From Phanerodontia chrysosporium (lineage: Eukaryota; Basidiomycota; Agaricomycetes; Polyporales; Phanerochaetaceae), in contig MJGA01000006.1 in assembly GCA_001910725.1 (NCBI GenBank), positions 1,178,001 through 1,242,000 of the forward strand: a stretch of DNA of 64,000 nt. The letters are read 5' to 3'. Made by a program: the position numbers and the translations under genes. Below are positions 35,666 to 48,202 of the stretch, piece after piece (the first letter of the stretch is position 1; the number at the start of each line of letters is the position of its first letter). Below the pieces are notes generated by a model that worked only from the letters and a program-made list of their open reading frames with translations, was not told the origin of the DNA and did no database searches.

Positions 35666-36208
35666 TGATTGTATTTGACTAGCAAGGTAGCAAAACATGC
35701 GCAGACTTTTCGACACGATAAGGCCTTGGTCATAAAACGCAAGCCTACGTACTCTGACATGTGTTTGGCATTAGCATCGTGGCGCCTAGCCGTGCAGAGC
35801 TCGTTCTGGTTGCCTTTCCGCTGCACCTCTACGCTCGCATCGTGTTGATCGCGCAATGATGTATTTGCCAACAATATTGATGGTCTCTGAACAGAAGCCG
35901 AGACCGCTCGCGCGACGGACGCCAAACGAGTACCGCGTAGACTGTCCAGATGCCACCTGCAGACGCCATTCGAACGGCCCTCGTGTGAGCACATGCGCAG
36001 CGCACGCTCTAAAGCACCCTGTGCCTCGCTCAGGGTCACTTTCGGGCACAAGATAATGGCTTCAAGTGACCTATATCCGTGTGGCTGACCCGCAAGAGGC
36101 TCATTGCAGAACGGTGATCTGCGCATTTAATATCCAGCATTCGACATCGTGCCATAGCAGTTGTCCCGAAGCCTCGTTACAACACGAGGCACGCCGCTAT
36201 CCGTGTGC
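35666..36208. other. Spacer between convergent monooxygenase and mannanase genes
   Basis: About 540 bp with only short frames and no recognisable feature. It presumably holds both 3' untranslated ends. Confidence 0.5.
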
Positions 36209-38070
36209 TCAGCCACGAGCCTTCAACGCCGCCGCATGTTGCTGCATAATCGGGTATACGTCGCCATCGGGGTATTCCTGGAGCATCGTCAGCACCCGTT
36301 CACCTTTCACGCTCGAGCCACGCTCAGCATGCTGACGCACCGCATAGCCATCGTTAGGGGTATCACCACCCGAAAGGTGCGAGCCCGCCTGCCTGCAGCG
36401 ACCAGAAGCGTCAGCAAAACAATGAAGAGCGGGCGGCCAGCGATTACGGCAACGCACCAGATGAGGTCGCCCGCCAAGCCTGTGCTGATCACGGTGTCAT
36501 ACCACTCTGCGTATGTCGACGCCTGGTCCGCGATGGTCACGCCGAATTCCTCCATGATCACGGGCTTGCCCGCGCTGCGGCCCATCGCAGCGTGGTCGGT
36601 GATCCACTGGTTGCCCCATCCGACTGCGCTCAGGTCGTTGGTCTGGCCCCAGCTCTCTGGGTACATCTGCGTATGCGAGGTCAGACAACGGATGTCGACG
36701 GAGCGGAGCGGTTTAGCTTACGTGGAACGTCCCAAAGTCGATCGTCGGAATCTGCAGATTGGCCTCGAAGTCGATGCCCAGCGTGCCTCTGCGCACGTCC
36801 GTCAGTACATGCGGCCACGACGCGACACAGAGGACTCGACGTACTGGTACGGGTAGCTCGGGTTACCCGGGTCGTTGATGAAGCCCTCGTCGCCGACGCC
36901 AACGAGGTGGTTTGGGTCGATGCTCTTGATGTACGCTGAGATCTCGGCGATCCACTGCGTAATCGTCGGGTTCGTGCAGTTGCCTGTGGTCACGCTGGGC
37001 GAGGGTATGTATTGGTATCGTGTGCGATACATCGGACGAGGCTGCGTACCCCGTGCTTCCCGCACAGCGGGGCTCGTTCGCAAGCTCCCAAGCGAGAATG
37101 GTAGGCTCGTCGACGTAGCGGCTGACGAAGCCGTTAATGTACTTCTTGAAGGCCGCGATCACCTGCGGGTCGGTGTAAAAGAGGTCGTGGTAGGTTGATC
37201 CTAGGATCTGCTGGACGTAGACGTCCATGCCACCGTAGTCTGACCAGTTGTTCGTCCTGAGTCGATGAGTTAATGCATCGTAGGATCCATGTGTTGTTTG
37301 ACATACAGGGTGACAAGGAGGCGAAGCCCATGTGCTTTGGCACGGGCGACAACCTGATCTGTGATGTCGGATATGAACAGGGTCTTGAGCGGATTATGCC
37401 GACTAACATACCGAAGTTTTGCAAGCCGTTGGGCCAAAGTTAATTGTACCAGTCCCATTGGACCAAGATTGATAGTATACGGGGTATTCGGCAATGTCAG
37501 CCGGCGTGACATCGTTGAATCCCAGCGTTCGAACAACGGTTGATCCCGCGTTGACGATATCTTGGTATGCCTTGTCTACGTCTGCAACGCCGTAGTCGAA
37601 GAGACCAATCCAATAGGCATTTTCGCTGCATGAACAATTGTCAGCATCGATCACGCTACGGCGTGCGACAGAAATGCCCTACCCGACCACAGTAAATTCT
37701 TCGCCATTTAGCATAAACTTCTGCCCCGAGACGGTTACGAAGCCCGTCGACGACGGAGAGGAGGCGGAAGCAGTAGAGCTTGAAGCTACGGAGCTTGAGG
37801 CAACGCTAGTCGGATGCGAAGTTGTGCTCGGGAGTGTACTGGTCGCGGCATCCAAGATGCATTGGGAGAACCATTCGTTCAAGTATACACACGTTGTACC
37901 CGTGACACAGACAGTGTCTCCTGCGTAGGTCATGCCTCCGCACTACATGAGAAGTCAGTAAACCGGCTGAAAAGTGACCCTGCTGCTCGTACCTGACCCC
38001 AGATAGGCACTGCAGCCCATGCTGGTAGTCCTGCGGCGCAGATCGTAGCCAGGAGGGATACTCGTAGCAT
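36209..38070 (-). CDS. Secreted GH5 endo-beta-1,4-mannanase with N-terminal CBM1
   Basis: The start at 38070 encodes a signal peptide ([20 protein letters not shown]), then a CBM1 (VPIWGQ joined across an intron to [12 protein letters not shown], ending [10 protein letters not shown]), a Ser/Thr-rich linker (residues about 60-85) and a GH5 catalytic domain. The acid/base Glu is in [12 protein letters not shown] and the nucleophile Glu in [18 protein letters not shown] and DVDKAYQDI mark the N-terminal barrel strands. I assign mannanase (GH5 subfamily 7) from the overall pattern rather than from a search. At least seven short introns are required; the last exon reads [21 protein letters not shown] and stops at 36209. 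No frame damage. It acts outside the cell on softwood and hardwood mannans. TATA and CreA-like sites lie just upstream. Confidence 0.9.
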
Positions 38071-38107
38071 GGCGTCTTGCCACCGGGAAAGAGAACTTGC
38101 ACTTGGC

Positions 38108-38113
38108 TATATA
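38108..38113 (-). promoter_or_regulatory. TATA box of the GH5 mannanase
   Basis: TATATA, 38 bp upstream of the ATG at 38070 on the minus strand. The distance is short, so transcription would start very near the ATG. Confidence 0.45.
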
Positions 38114-38123
38114 CCATCCACGT

Positions 38124-38238
38124 CCCCGCCGCTGCCGGATATTCCTCGCGACATGGCCACTCGATAACGACCCGTGCACTCTATAGACATTGTCGGTTTA
38201 AGCTTCGAAAAGAAGGACATGCCTGCTTAAACCCCGCC
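38124..38238 (-). promoter_or_regulatory. Two CreA/Mig1-like cores upstream of the mannanase
   Basis: GCGGGG (minus strand) at 38124-38129 and again at 38233-38238, both fitting SYGGRG, the core bound by carbon-catabolite repressor CreA. Paired sites are usual in repressed cellulase and mannanase promoters. The short core is common by chance. Confidence 0.35.
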
Positions 38239-39027
38239 GGATATTGAATTGCAAGAGAGCAAGGTGCCTGCGAGGTCCGAAGTTGAGCACGAGCTAGCTT
38301 CGAAGCTTAAGTTGGCGGCGCCGAGTGACAGTCATGTGAAACAGTCACATGATACCAATATCTGGTTGTTTGAAGTCGATTCTGCAGAGTCGTAGATGAG
38401 AGAGACAGTGGCAGAGCTGGACTCAACATCGGGAGGCGGTTACCAGACCCCGCGCTGGCAAACAATAGGACCTTTGGACCATTTACTTCCTGCGGCCTCC
38501 AACTCTCTCAAGGCCTTTGACATGGTACGTAGAAATTGTGGTCAGTGATTTGCAGATAATTGCTGAGACAGATTCGTATGCAGACTGACCTCAGCTGCAG
38601 CCTGGTCCTCCAAGATGCCTAGGTGCGTTATTCAAAGGCAAGCAAAAGCTCTGCTGAGCTGTTCTCCACGTCTGTCCTGGCGGTTTCCCCGTAAATCGAC
38701 TGTATACATTATGGCGAGACTTCGTGTCCCTATGCCCAATGCATGCCGCGCTGGCACGTAGGCCACTTCGTCAGAAATTATTGAGCTTGGGCAAGCGAGC
38801 ATGGACCGGGTCCCGCGTGGACGCCACAAAGTTTCATAGCAGTGTCAAGGGTCCCTGCCTCTCCGTAGCCGCCCTATCGTCGCGCGAGCAGCTACGCCCT
38901 CCCTTCTGAGAACCTCTCGCTTCAGCGCGGGTGTTTTTCACTTCTCCGCACTGTATCAGTATAGCATGAAGGTTTGTGCACATTGTTCTGCGCCCGACAA
39001 ACAGCCCGGTGCCAGTTTGACATTCCA
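38239..39027. other. Intergenic region without a supported gene
   Basis: About 790 bp between the divergent mannanase and F-box genes. Only short frames and no repeat or RNA gene are seen. Confidence 0.45.
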
Positions 39028-41082
39028 ATGACATACACTCCTGTGCAGGTGGAGGATGATGTCCCGGCTGGGCCTGCGCAGCCCCTCGCGTGCATCCCCG
39101 AAGAGCAGGTTCAAGCCCGAATCTTCAAAGAAAAGCGACGTCTCAACCAGGTCACGCCTGCTGGGAAGCTCCCCACAGAGCTTTTGCTCGTCATATTCAT
39201 GTTCCTCTCGTCAGATTGGCACACAGGGGACTGCACCTGGATCAGGGGTACTCATGTTTGCTACGCCTGGCGTGAAGCCGCCCTTGCCTTCCCGCACTGT
39301 GGGCCCAGGTCATTGCGCACACACTCGAGTGGACGCAGATGTTGTTGACGCGCTCGGAGGGTGCCAAACTCGATGTCGTGATTCGCCTTGCTGCCGCCCC
39401 TTCGGCAAGGTCGTTCGCCTCATCACGCGCGAGCTGCATCGCATACGCTCTCTCGAATGGAGGGACTATACTCACTCCATCGTCGATCCTGCCGCCCCTA
39501 CCTCCGCGCCGTTCCTGCACTCAATCACATTGCACAGCGGTGACATTGCGGTTCAGAACGCTCAGATACCATATTCAACGCCGTTCGATGACATGGACTT
39601 GCCGAACTTGGAGCGTCTCTCCGTTATTGGCACGCCGATATCATGGGAGATGAACAATCTGTTCGCACCCAGGCTTACTCACCTCTGCTGGGTCTCCGAC
39701 GATCCGGACTTCGAGATGTACCTTGAGGTCAACGGAAGCATGTCCTTGGTCATGGAAGTGCTTTCGAGAATGCAAAATTTGCAAGTGCTCAAGCTGGGCA
39801 ACGTGCTTCCCCCTTTCACCATAGATGACATGGGTGTCGACATCGATCTCCCTATGTTATGTATGCTCGACATTGAAGCACCGGCAAATACCGTCCGTAT
39901 GTTCCTTGAGAGTGTCTCCTTCTCCAAACACGCCGACATCGCTGTTTCGTTGAAAGGTGACATCGGAAGCGATTTCGGCGACGGCGACCCTGAGGAGAGC
40001 GATAGAGAACGGGTAGTCGCCTTGCTCGCCTCGCGACTCAGTCTAAGTGCAGACGAGTCCAGGGACGCTCCCAGAGCACTGCAGTCTCTGTGCGGCTCCG
40101 CCACCCGCATCGAGGCATGGACGGTGGACCACGGCACAGAAGCCCTCGCATGCGGTGATGTCGCTCTGCGGGACTTTAACATGTCGCCTGACAGGACCGT
40201 CCACCTCTCCGTCGGAACACCAGAAGGCCGGAGCCCATTCAAATTTTCGCGGGAGCTCTTCCAGAGATGTTACACCAGGCTGCCCCTGGCGCAGGTTACC
40301 TCTGCGGTCTTCCATTTGGAAGGCCTAGAGAGCGAGCACTGGAACGTAGTGCTTCTGGCCATGCCCTGCCTCCGCGAAGTTGGAGTTTCTGGTCCTCCCG
40401 AGAGCCACCGGCCCGTCATTGCCTCGTTGTCTGAGACGGCCTCGTCCCCACAAACAGCGGGAGCGCTCGCCGAACTCGAGGTCCTGGTTTTGAGCGACGT
40501 GACCATACCTGTCGACGCCCTGGCAGAGGAACGCCCGCCTCACCTCCTGCACGAGTACGTCAACGCATTGCGGGCGCGCGCTGTTGCCGGACGCAAGCTA
40601 TCGCGCCTTGTGCTTGTCTGCGGCACAGGCATCTGCCAGGAGGACGTCGACCTGCTACGGGACGTCGTGGGCGAGGTGCGCCATGACGGCGAGCTCCCCA
40701 CGTTCGCAGGGCTCCAGGCGGCAGCGGCGGACGCAGAGCTGCGTACGCTGCCGCCCGCATTGCTGCGTTGGCTCATGAGCGAGGCCGGCTTCACGCACAA
40801 CGACCTCGCGGCGCTGACGCACGGCGAAAAGGTACGCCATACAATTCCCTCGGCCTTCGCTGCCCACTGATTCTGCGGCTGCAGCGCCACCTCGTCGCGC
40901 TCCGCAGGCGACCCACGCCCTCCGGCGTGCCGTTCCGCGACATGCGCGCGGGGGCCCAAGATCGAACGTGGTATGTCCATGTCATGCAGGATGGGGCAGT
41001 CGTTGGCGTGCCGTGGGGGCCTTACGCGCCGCAACCGGTGACCGTCGGTTCCGTGGCTAGCCATACCACAGCTGGAGACTGA
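39028..41082 (+). CDS. F-box-like protein with leucine-rich region
   Basis: The N-terminal part (start ATG 39028 or in-frame 38974) has an F-box-like segment preceded by a basic helix: AGKLPTELLLVIFMFLSSDW, then HVCYAWREAALAFPH. The frame is lost at 39297 (one C short) and again at 39397-39400 (one C short); the protein then continues without interruption through a long leucine-rich region (LPNLERLSVIGTPIS, MPCLREVGVSGPP and similar) to 40830. A final intron (about 40831-40884) leads to a short basic exon ending at TGA 41080-41082. This is typical of the large basidiomycete F-box/LRR family, presumably SCF adaptors. Both frame breaks fit the one-base G/C losses seen in PRP8, so I regard the gene as intact. 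Confidence 0.78.
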
Positions 41083-41537
41083 GCAGACTGTTGAGTCTGA
41101 CGTGGACTACCGAGAAACTGTGCTTGCCTGGAGTCTCACGGGACGGATGGTTCCTCTGCGGCAGTGCGCGCGATTCGAAGCGCATGATGTAGTAGTGCGT
41201 TTGAAAGTGAAAAGCATCGCTCCCTCTGCGTTGAGCCATGACTCTGAGGCCCAAGTCCAGTGACAAAGTTGTAACTGGTTGCACGCTTTCCTGGCCTGAC
41301 CAGAACGCGGAGCAGCCGATTTGAGGGTGCAGTGCGAGAGGCGGACCCGGAAAAGGCAGGCGTCGGGCGTCGGGGGCACATGGACAGGCACGGGTGAAGC
41401 GTCGGGCCGAACGGACCGAGGGGACAAGGCGATCGCAGACGTCAACGCCGTTTCACATATTTCTTGGTAGAGTCAGTCGGCGAGATGACTTCAGTCTATC
41501 CCCAACCTCCACCTCACCGTCGCTGTCCCCAAGCAGC
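41083..41537. other. Upstream region of the glycerol-3-phosphate dehydrogenase gene
   Basis: About 455 bp with no gene and no clear TATA element. Nothing else is seen. Confidence 0.4.
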
Positions 41538-44385
41538 ATGCTACGGCGGGCCCTCTTCTCGAGGCGCACCCTCGCCATCCTCTCAGGCTCGACCGCCGTC
41601 GCAGCCGTCGGCGGGTACTGGTATCTCAACTCCGGCCCCGCATACCCGCCTTCCACCAAGGAGACTCGCCGTCCGCCACCACCATGGACGCCGCCCTCGC
41701 GCGCACAGATGCTCGACAGGCTCAAGGCCTCCTCTCAGAAAGCCGACGAAGGCTATCCGGACGAGTTTGATCTGCTTATCGTCGGCGGAGGCGCTACCGG
41801 CGCGGGAGTCGCGGTGGACGCTGCCAGCAGAGGCCTGAAGGTCGCCCTCGTCGAACGAGATGATTTTAGCTCAGGTATGTGTTCTTGCGCTCTCCGTCGT
41901 TCCTGGCCCGCGGCCGTCGCGCCTCCTGTGTTCGCAGACGGCGCGCTCGTCGGTACAGGGGTGCAATGCCCGGTGCCTGAGCATGCGCGCAAAAGCTAGG
42001 AGCACACACGGCATACGTGCCCGCGATGCTTCCGCATGTCTTGAATCGCTCCATGTCGCGTCCGACGCGTCAATACGAACTGACTGTGTTCCCCAGGCAC
42101 TTCCTCGAAGTCGACAAAGCTCGTCCATGGCGGCGTGCGGTACCTGCAAAAGGCTGTCATGGAACTCGACTATGAGCAGTACAAGCTTGTGAAAGAAGCT
42201 CTGCACGAGCGGCGCATATTCCTGCAAACCGCGCCATACCTCTCCGCAATGTTACCTATCATGCTTCCCATCTACAAGTGCGTTATCCGGACAGTAGTGC
42301 ATTGGACTGCTCTAACCACTGTTGCACCGCAGGTATTGGCAAGTCCCATATTATTGGGCTGGTTGCAAGATGTACGATATTCTGGCCGGAAAGGAAAACA
42401 TGGAATCATCGTACCTCATGAGCAAGGGCAAGGCTCTCGAGGCCTTCCCAATGCTCAAGCAGGACGGTTTGGTCGGTGCACTGGTTTACTATGACGGTAT
42501 GCATCTGAAGTTTGTTCAGTGAACGTGACTGCTCATTTTCCGCAGGACAACATAACGACTCGCGGATGAACATGGCTCTCATTATGACGGCTGTTCAGCA
42601 AGGAGCGACGGTTGCAAACTACGTCGAGGTCACTGACCTTCACAAGGATACTCAAGGAACGGGAAAGCTCTACGGCGCGCGGGTGCAGGACAAACTCACC
42701 GGCAAGACTTGGGATATCCGTGCAAAGGTGAGGAACTATCTCCTGTGCACACAGCCAGTTGTTGACAGGGCTTTTCAGGGGATCGTCAACGCTACTGGAC
42801 CGTTCACGGATGCACTGCTGAAGATGGACAACCCCTCGCATCAAGCGATCGTCCAAGCTTCCTCCGGTATTCATATCACGCTTCCAAACTACTACTCGCC
42901 AAGAACCATGGGTCTGCTCGATCCCGCGACTTCGGACGGCCGCGTCATTTTCTTCCTGCCATGGCAAGGGAACACGATCGCCGGAACGACCGACACGCCC
43001 GCTGAGGTCGAAGCAGAGCCCAAGGCTGCCGAGGAAGAGATCCGCTGGGTGCTCGAGGAGGTTCGCCGGTATCTAAGCCCCGACATCAAGGTCCGCCGCG
43101 GTGACGTCCTGAGTGCATGGAGTGGCCTGCGCCCGCTTGTTCGCAACCCGAACGCGGCACGCACGGAAGGCCTGGTTCGCAACCATATGATTCACGTCTC
43201 GGACAGCGGCCTGCTCACCATCGCCGGCGGCAAGTGGACGACGTACCGCGCGATGGCCGAGGAGACCGTCGACGAGGCTATCAAGGTGTTCGGGCTCCAG
43301 GACAGGGTCAAGAACGGCTGCATCACGGAGAAGCTGCGTCTCATTGGAAGCGATGGATGGAGCAGGAACATGTTCATTGGTCTGATTCAACGGGTACGTG
43401 GTTCGGCGAGTCGCAATGCCGAGGTGCTAATGACCCTCGGCCATGCATGTAGTACGGCCTGGAAAGCGATATTGCGAAGCACCTCTCCGATAACTACGGC
43501 GATCGTGCCTGGACGGTGCTTGAATACGCGCACCCTACTGGAAAGTCATGGCCCTTGTACGGCATTCGGTTGAGCGAGGATTATCCTTGTACGTTTCCCT
43601 GACGCGTCGGCCTTGCTTACTATGCTGACTGACCCCGCAGTCATCGATGCCGAGGTCCGATACGCCGTCCGCAATGAATACGCCCAGACTGCCACAGATG
43701 TGATTGCCCGGCGTACCCGTCTCTCCTTCCTGAACGCCCAGGCAGCCCTGGAGGCCCTCCCCACCGTCGTCGACATCATGGGCGAGGAGCTCGGCTGGGA
43801 CAAGAAGCGCAAGCAGGACGAGATCGAGCGCGCGACGCGCTTCCTCGCGAGCATGGGCCTCCCGCCGGGCGCGGTCGAGCGGTCGTACAAGGAGGAGCCG
43901 GTGAAGAGCCTGCTGAACACGCTGCGCACGCTCGTCGGCTTCAAGCCCGTGACTGAGCGCCGGCCCGTCGCAGAGCTCGTGTACAGCCGCGCGCAGTTCG
44001 ACGCGGGCGAGATCGAGGAGCTACGCGCCGCGTTCGCGCAGCACGCGACGGGCGCGCCGTCCGTGAGCGACACGGGCTCGACGACGCACGCGCGCGTCAG
44101 TACGCGCGAGCTCTTCGGCATCGTGAAGATGCTGCCGGCTTCGAGATGATCAAGCCGAAGGATTACGAGTACGTCCTCGAGGAGGCCGGCTTCAAGGCCA
44201 GGCGGATGTCGACTTTGACGAGTTCGTGGAGGTGCGTTGCAGTTGTTCAGGGTCCCAAGGCTGCGCGCTGACACACATGACAGATCTGCGCAGAGCTACG
44301 CGAGGTCCTTTTCACACCAGTGGCTACTGCGGCCAAGTCTGAGCGTCGCCGGATACCTGTCGAGAAGAGCGGTGGCGGCGTATAA
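41538..44385 (+). CDS. GUT2: Mitochondrial FAD-dependent glycerol-3-phosphate dehydrogenase
   Basis: Oxidises glycerol-3-phosphate to dihydroxyacetone phosphate at the outer face of the inner mitochondrial membrane, passing electrons to ubiquinone. The start at 41538 gives a basic presequence plus one membrane segment ([17 protein letters not shown]...GGYWYLNSG). The FAD motif [18 protein letters not shown] is followed by [27 protein letters not shown] (formed across the 41876-42096 intron), then [29 protein letters not shown] and [16 protein letters not shown], all diagnostic. The C-terminal region has an EF-hand-like segment ([10 protein letters not shown]) as in the calcium-responsive animal enzymes. 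Two one-base G losses (44128, 44196) break the frame just there. The last exon ends at TAA 44383-44385. A 48-codon in-frame upstream extension looks like leader and is not used. Confidence 0.93.
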
Positions 44386-44693
44386 ATCACGCCAGAATTC
44401 GCGACTTGAAATCTGTATATATACTAAGATGTATCGTATAGCTTGGCTTAGTGCTAGTTCTGCCTCTCGACCTCGGATGCGTCCACCATGAAGTACACTC
44501 GGTTCCGTTTTCCTGACTCATCGCGATTTCTTCCAGGGCAGCGACTCAATTGCTGCGGGACACGGAGGGTTCTCGATGCAGATCCAAATGATATCTCGCC
44601 TGCATCTGCTGCGTAACTTTGCCAAGAGGCCTACAAATAGCGACCTCTGGGGCCCTCCTCGCAATCTTCAACTCGTGGATGAGATAGCTCACC
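44386..44693. other. Spacer and promoter of the first GST
   Basis: 308 bp between the dehydrogenase stop and the first GST start. It contains the AP-1-like site listed separately. Confidence 0.45.
44514..44520. promoter_or_regulatory. AP-1/Yap1-like site upstream of GST 1
   Basis: TGACTCA, 180 bp before the GST 1 start. It matches bZIP (AP-1, Gcn4/Yap-type) sites that control oxidative-stress genes in fungi. All three GST genes here have one. Confidence 0.45.
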
Positions 44694-45513
44694 ATGTCCC
44701 AGCCCATTGTCTTCTACGATATTCCGAGCAATGACACCCTCAAGCAGTCTCCTTGGTCGCCAAACACTTGGAAAATTCGGTACGTCCTGGTCACCGCCCA
44801 CGGAGTATGTCGCGACTGATGCACTTTCTTGCAGGTATGCCCTCAATATTAAAGGCATCAAGTACAAGACCGAGTGGGTCGAGTATCCCGACATTGAGGA
44901 TGTAGTGAAAAAGCTCGGCGGGAAGCCTACCGGGAAGAAGCCAGACGGACGGGACCACTACACAGTCCCCGTCATCTACGACCCGAACACGAAGACGGTC
45001 GTCGAGGACGGCATCAAGATAGCCAAGTACCTCGACGACACATACCCTGACACGCCGCGACTCTTCCCAGCAGGGACGGACGCGTTCCAGGCGGCGTTCG
45101 ACGACTTCGTGTGGTCCGTGACGCTCGCGTTCCCGCTGCTCTCGCTGCTCCTCCTCGACGTCTCCAACAGCCTGCCGCCGCGCAGCAGCGCATACTTCCG
45201 CGCGACGCGCGAGCAGCAGTTTGGAAAGCGGCTCGAGGAGCAGGGCGGCGAGGAGCGGTGGCAGCAGCTCGAGGCCGGCCTGGGCAAGTTCAAGGGCTAC
45301 CTCGAGCGCAACGGCGCGGGGAACGACCTGCTGCTTATGGGCACGCAAGGCGGGATCACGTACTCTGACGTCCAGATTGCCTCTCTCTTCGTGTGGGCGA
45401 AGGTCGTCTGGGGCGAGGGCTCGGAGAAGTGGAAGAGGCTGATAGGCTTCCACGGCGGAAAGTGGGCGCAGTTCTGCGCGCAGTTTGCAGAGTACGAGCG
45501 GGCAGATGACTAA
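44694..45513 (+). CDS. Glutathione S-transferase, etherase-related (GTE) type, copy 1
   Basis: 254 residues in two exons (44694-44779 and 44835-45513). The N-terminal thioredoxin-like domain starts SQPIVFYDIPSN, with SPWSPNTWKIRYALNIKG carrying the probable catalytic Ser/Asn region and a DGRDHYTVPVI cis-Pro segment; the C-terminal all-helical domain ends GGKWAQFCAQFAEYE. The pattern fits the fungal GTE class related to bacterial LigE-type beta-etherases, which conjugate or transfer glutathione to wood-derived aromatics; the class call is from memory of family members. Cytosolic, no signal peptide. The first exon has exactly the same length (86 bases) and intron position as copies 2 and 3, so they arose by gene duplication. 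No frame damage. Confidence 0.88.
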
Positions 45514-46142
45514 GATGGATGCTCCCTGTATTGTAAGAACGTGTTCTATATCGCATGCCACGACTAATGGTGACGATGCGAGATGGAGGAGGGGAGTAAC
45601 GGCCTCGCGGCTGCGCTGACTCAGCCATGCGAGCGTCGGATTGATGTCCAATCTCTGACTTGAACCACCAACTTCACTGCTATGCTGCACATTTGTTCCT
45701 TCACTTCAAGAATGGTGGCAGGCTCGGTCGAATGCGAGGCGAACATTTGGCCGACTAGCCCAGCTTGAGCTGTGACTCACCATCACGAGACCGCGATTCC
45801 GTGTCATCAAGGAGAAGGTCGCGACTCGAACGCGAGTTTCGAAGGCGTTCTGAAAGTTCCTGACGAAAGGCAAGTCTGTGCAGCACTCCGGATGCCGAGG
45901 GCGTTGGTCTATTGGCTCGGTGTATGTGACCCCTTGCAGATCACGCGCACGCTCACGCTGTCTCTGACTAAGACCTTGGGAACTGCAGGTGCAGACCGAG
46001 TTCCGCTACGATGTTATCATTTACTTTGAGAGGTCACCGGGACGGTATAATATGTGCCAAGGGCTCCCCGCTCGTCAAGAACCCCTAAGTCGTTATCTCC
46101 TTCCTACCCACCACCACTGCAACAGTCGACCTACGAAGCAGC
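45514..46142. other. Spacer and promoter of the second GST
   Basis: 629 bp with no gene. It holds TGACTCA at 45774, TGACTAA (a Yap1-type site) at 45965 and a TATA-like GTATAATA near 46044, about 100 bp before the start of copy 2. Confidence 0.45.
45774..45780. promoter_or_regulatory. AP-1/Yap1-like site upstream of GST 2
   Basis: TGACTCA, 369 bp before the GST 2 start, with a related TGACTAA at 45965-45971. See the other two GST promoters. Confidence 0.45.
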
Positions 46143-46961
46143 ATGGCGCAGCCCATCGTGTTCTACGATATCCCTAGCAATGAGAGGATCAAGCACTCAC
46201 CGTGGTCTCCCAATACCTGGAAAATTCGGTATGTCCGTGCGTCGGAGGGCTGCAACGAGATAAGCTGATAAAACGCTGTGGATAGGTACGCCCTGAACTA
46301 CAAGGGGCTGAAGTACAAGACGGAGTGGGTCGAATACCCTGATATTGCGGGCGTGGTGCAGAAGCTCGGTGGAAAGCCCACTGAGAAGACGCCAGACGGA
46401 CGGGACCATTACACCCTGCCGGTTATCTACGACCCGAACACGAAGAAGGTCGTGGAAGACAGTGCTGCCATCGCCAAGTATCTCGACGAGACGTATCCCG
46501 ACACACCGAAGCTCTTCCCTGCGGGTACAGATGCGTTCCAGGCGGCGTTCCTCGACTTCGCGTGGCCCGTCCTCGGCTTCCCCGTGTTCATGCTCGTCAT
46601 TCTCGACACCGCGAACAGCTTGCTCCCGCGCAGCCACGACTACTTCCGCTCTACCCGCGAGCAGAAGTTCGGCAAGAAGCTTGAGGAACTGGCGACTGAG
46701 GAGGAGTGGGCGAAGGTCGAGGCTGGGCTGGCGAAGCTGAAGGGGTACCTCGACGCGAACGGCAAGGGCAACGACCTGCTCCTCATGGGCGCACAGGGCG
46801 GCATTACCTACTCCGACATCCAGATCGCATCGTTCTTCGTCTGGGCGAAGATCATCTGGGGAGAGGGTTCTGAGAAGTGGAAGAGGCTGATCAGTCTTCA
46901 TGACGGGAAGTGGGCCCAGTTCTACGCGCAGTTCACAAAGTTCGAGCAGGTTGATGTATAG
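46143..46961 (+). CDS. Glutathione S-transferase, etherase-related (GTE) type, copy 2
   Basis: 253 residues, exons 46143-46228 and 46286-46961. Very close to copy 1 along its length (IVFYDIPSN, WSPNTWKIRYALNYKGLKY, GTDAFQAAF, LLLMGAQGGITYSD), with the same intron position and phase. It differs mainly in the central helices (FAWPVLGFPVFMLVILDTANS against FVWSVTLAFPLLSLLLLDVSN). Tandem to copy 1, 629 bp downstream, same strand. Intact. Function as for copy 1: glutathione-dependent detoxification, possibly of lignin or extractive breakdown products. Divergence of the central helices could alter the hydrophobic substrate pocket (inference). Confidence 0.88.
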
Positions 46962-48202
46962 TGTATGCACAGAGCAATGATGCAAGCAGTCCTGAAAAAG
47001 ATGTATGAAATGGGTTAAGGTCGTTTCCACGAGTCGACAAGAATGCCCACCGACGCTGGGCTGAGGGAACTTCTCAGAAATGAACTTGTGACACTCATTC
47101 ATCACCTCGCTGTCTACCTCGTGAGCACAGCATTGGTCGGTTTACTTCGTCTTCCTCAGCCACAACTAAACTCATGCCTTGCTATTGTAGTACGACGATC
47201 GTACGCCCATAGACATGCGTGCAAAGGCCGCGCAGTCGCCTCGCCGTCTGAACTACACGTACTTCTAGGTGCCTCGCCGTTCCCTTCTCCCGATCCATAG
47301 AAGCCTCGAGGGCCGTGACAGCGGGTGTGTTACGTCGGCCATGAAGCCAGTACGCTCACTTTTTGGAGTCCGACGACGGTTTCTGCCGTCCATTACCGCT
47401 CTTCATAACCCCTCCGGTCTCACAGAGTCCCCGGGCTCTGAAGCCTAGGGCTTCTAGTTTCCTCTCGTGCGCCATGGTCCTGGGATTCCCTGGTACGCCA
47501 TGTCAGGGTGTGATATTCCAACAGCCCATTGTTCCCTTCTGGGCTTAGCAACGGGGCCTACGCCCCAAGTCGCCCCAAGATTGGCTTATCCAACACGTGG
47601 GCAGTCAGGAAAGGCCCGCTTACGAGCAGATGGCCCAATTTTCTCGTCAACCCAGAAGGCGGACCAACGGCCTCCTACCTGCGTACGAGTAAGTCCAAGC
47701 GCCCATAACCCCAGTCCCCTTTCTCCTAGGAGAATGAGTTGTCTCCATGCACATCGTGGTTTAAGGTTAGCCAGCACACTCCCCAATTTCGAGGTCCGGT
47801 TTTCTTGAAACAGGCTCGGCAACGACGGCAGCGATCGTCATCGTCGTCATGAACGTCTTGGGCCTTGTGTATCATGGCCCGTCGCCCTCCAGCGTCGCGT
47901 AGCTACACTGTACAATACCGCAGGCAGTGTCCACTCTTCACCCCACCTGCTCGGCGACCTGGGATGGACCTCCTGTTGCAAGTTCGTTCTCCGCCTCCGA
48001 CTCTCGCGCTCATCCCTTCCCAAACATGCCCCGACGACGTCCACAGCCTCCGAACATGCTCATACTCGCTTTCTTCTGCGGAGTTGCTGAAAGGGCCGAC
48101 GATAGGGTACGGATGTGCGTGTTATATAGGTGCGTCTCGTTGCTGTCATCCTGGCCAAAGCACCTCCCTCAGCCTTTCACCCTCCCCACCCAAATATTCA
48201 CA
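46962..48202. other. Intergenic region upstream of the ABC gene
   Basis: About 1.2 kb without a supported gene; frames are short and have no motif. A TATATA at 48123-48128 lies about 75 bp before the ABC start and is a fair TATA candidate. Confidence 0.45.
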
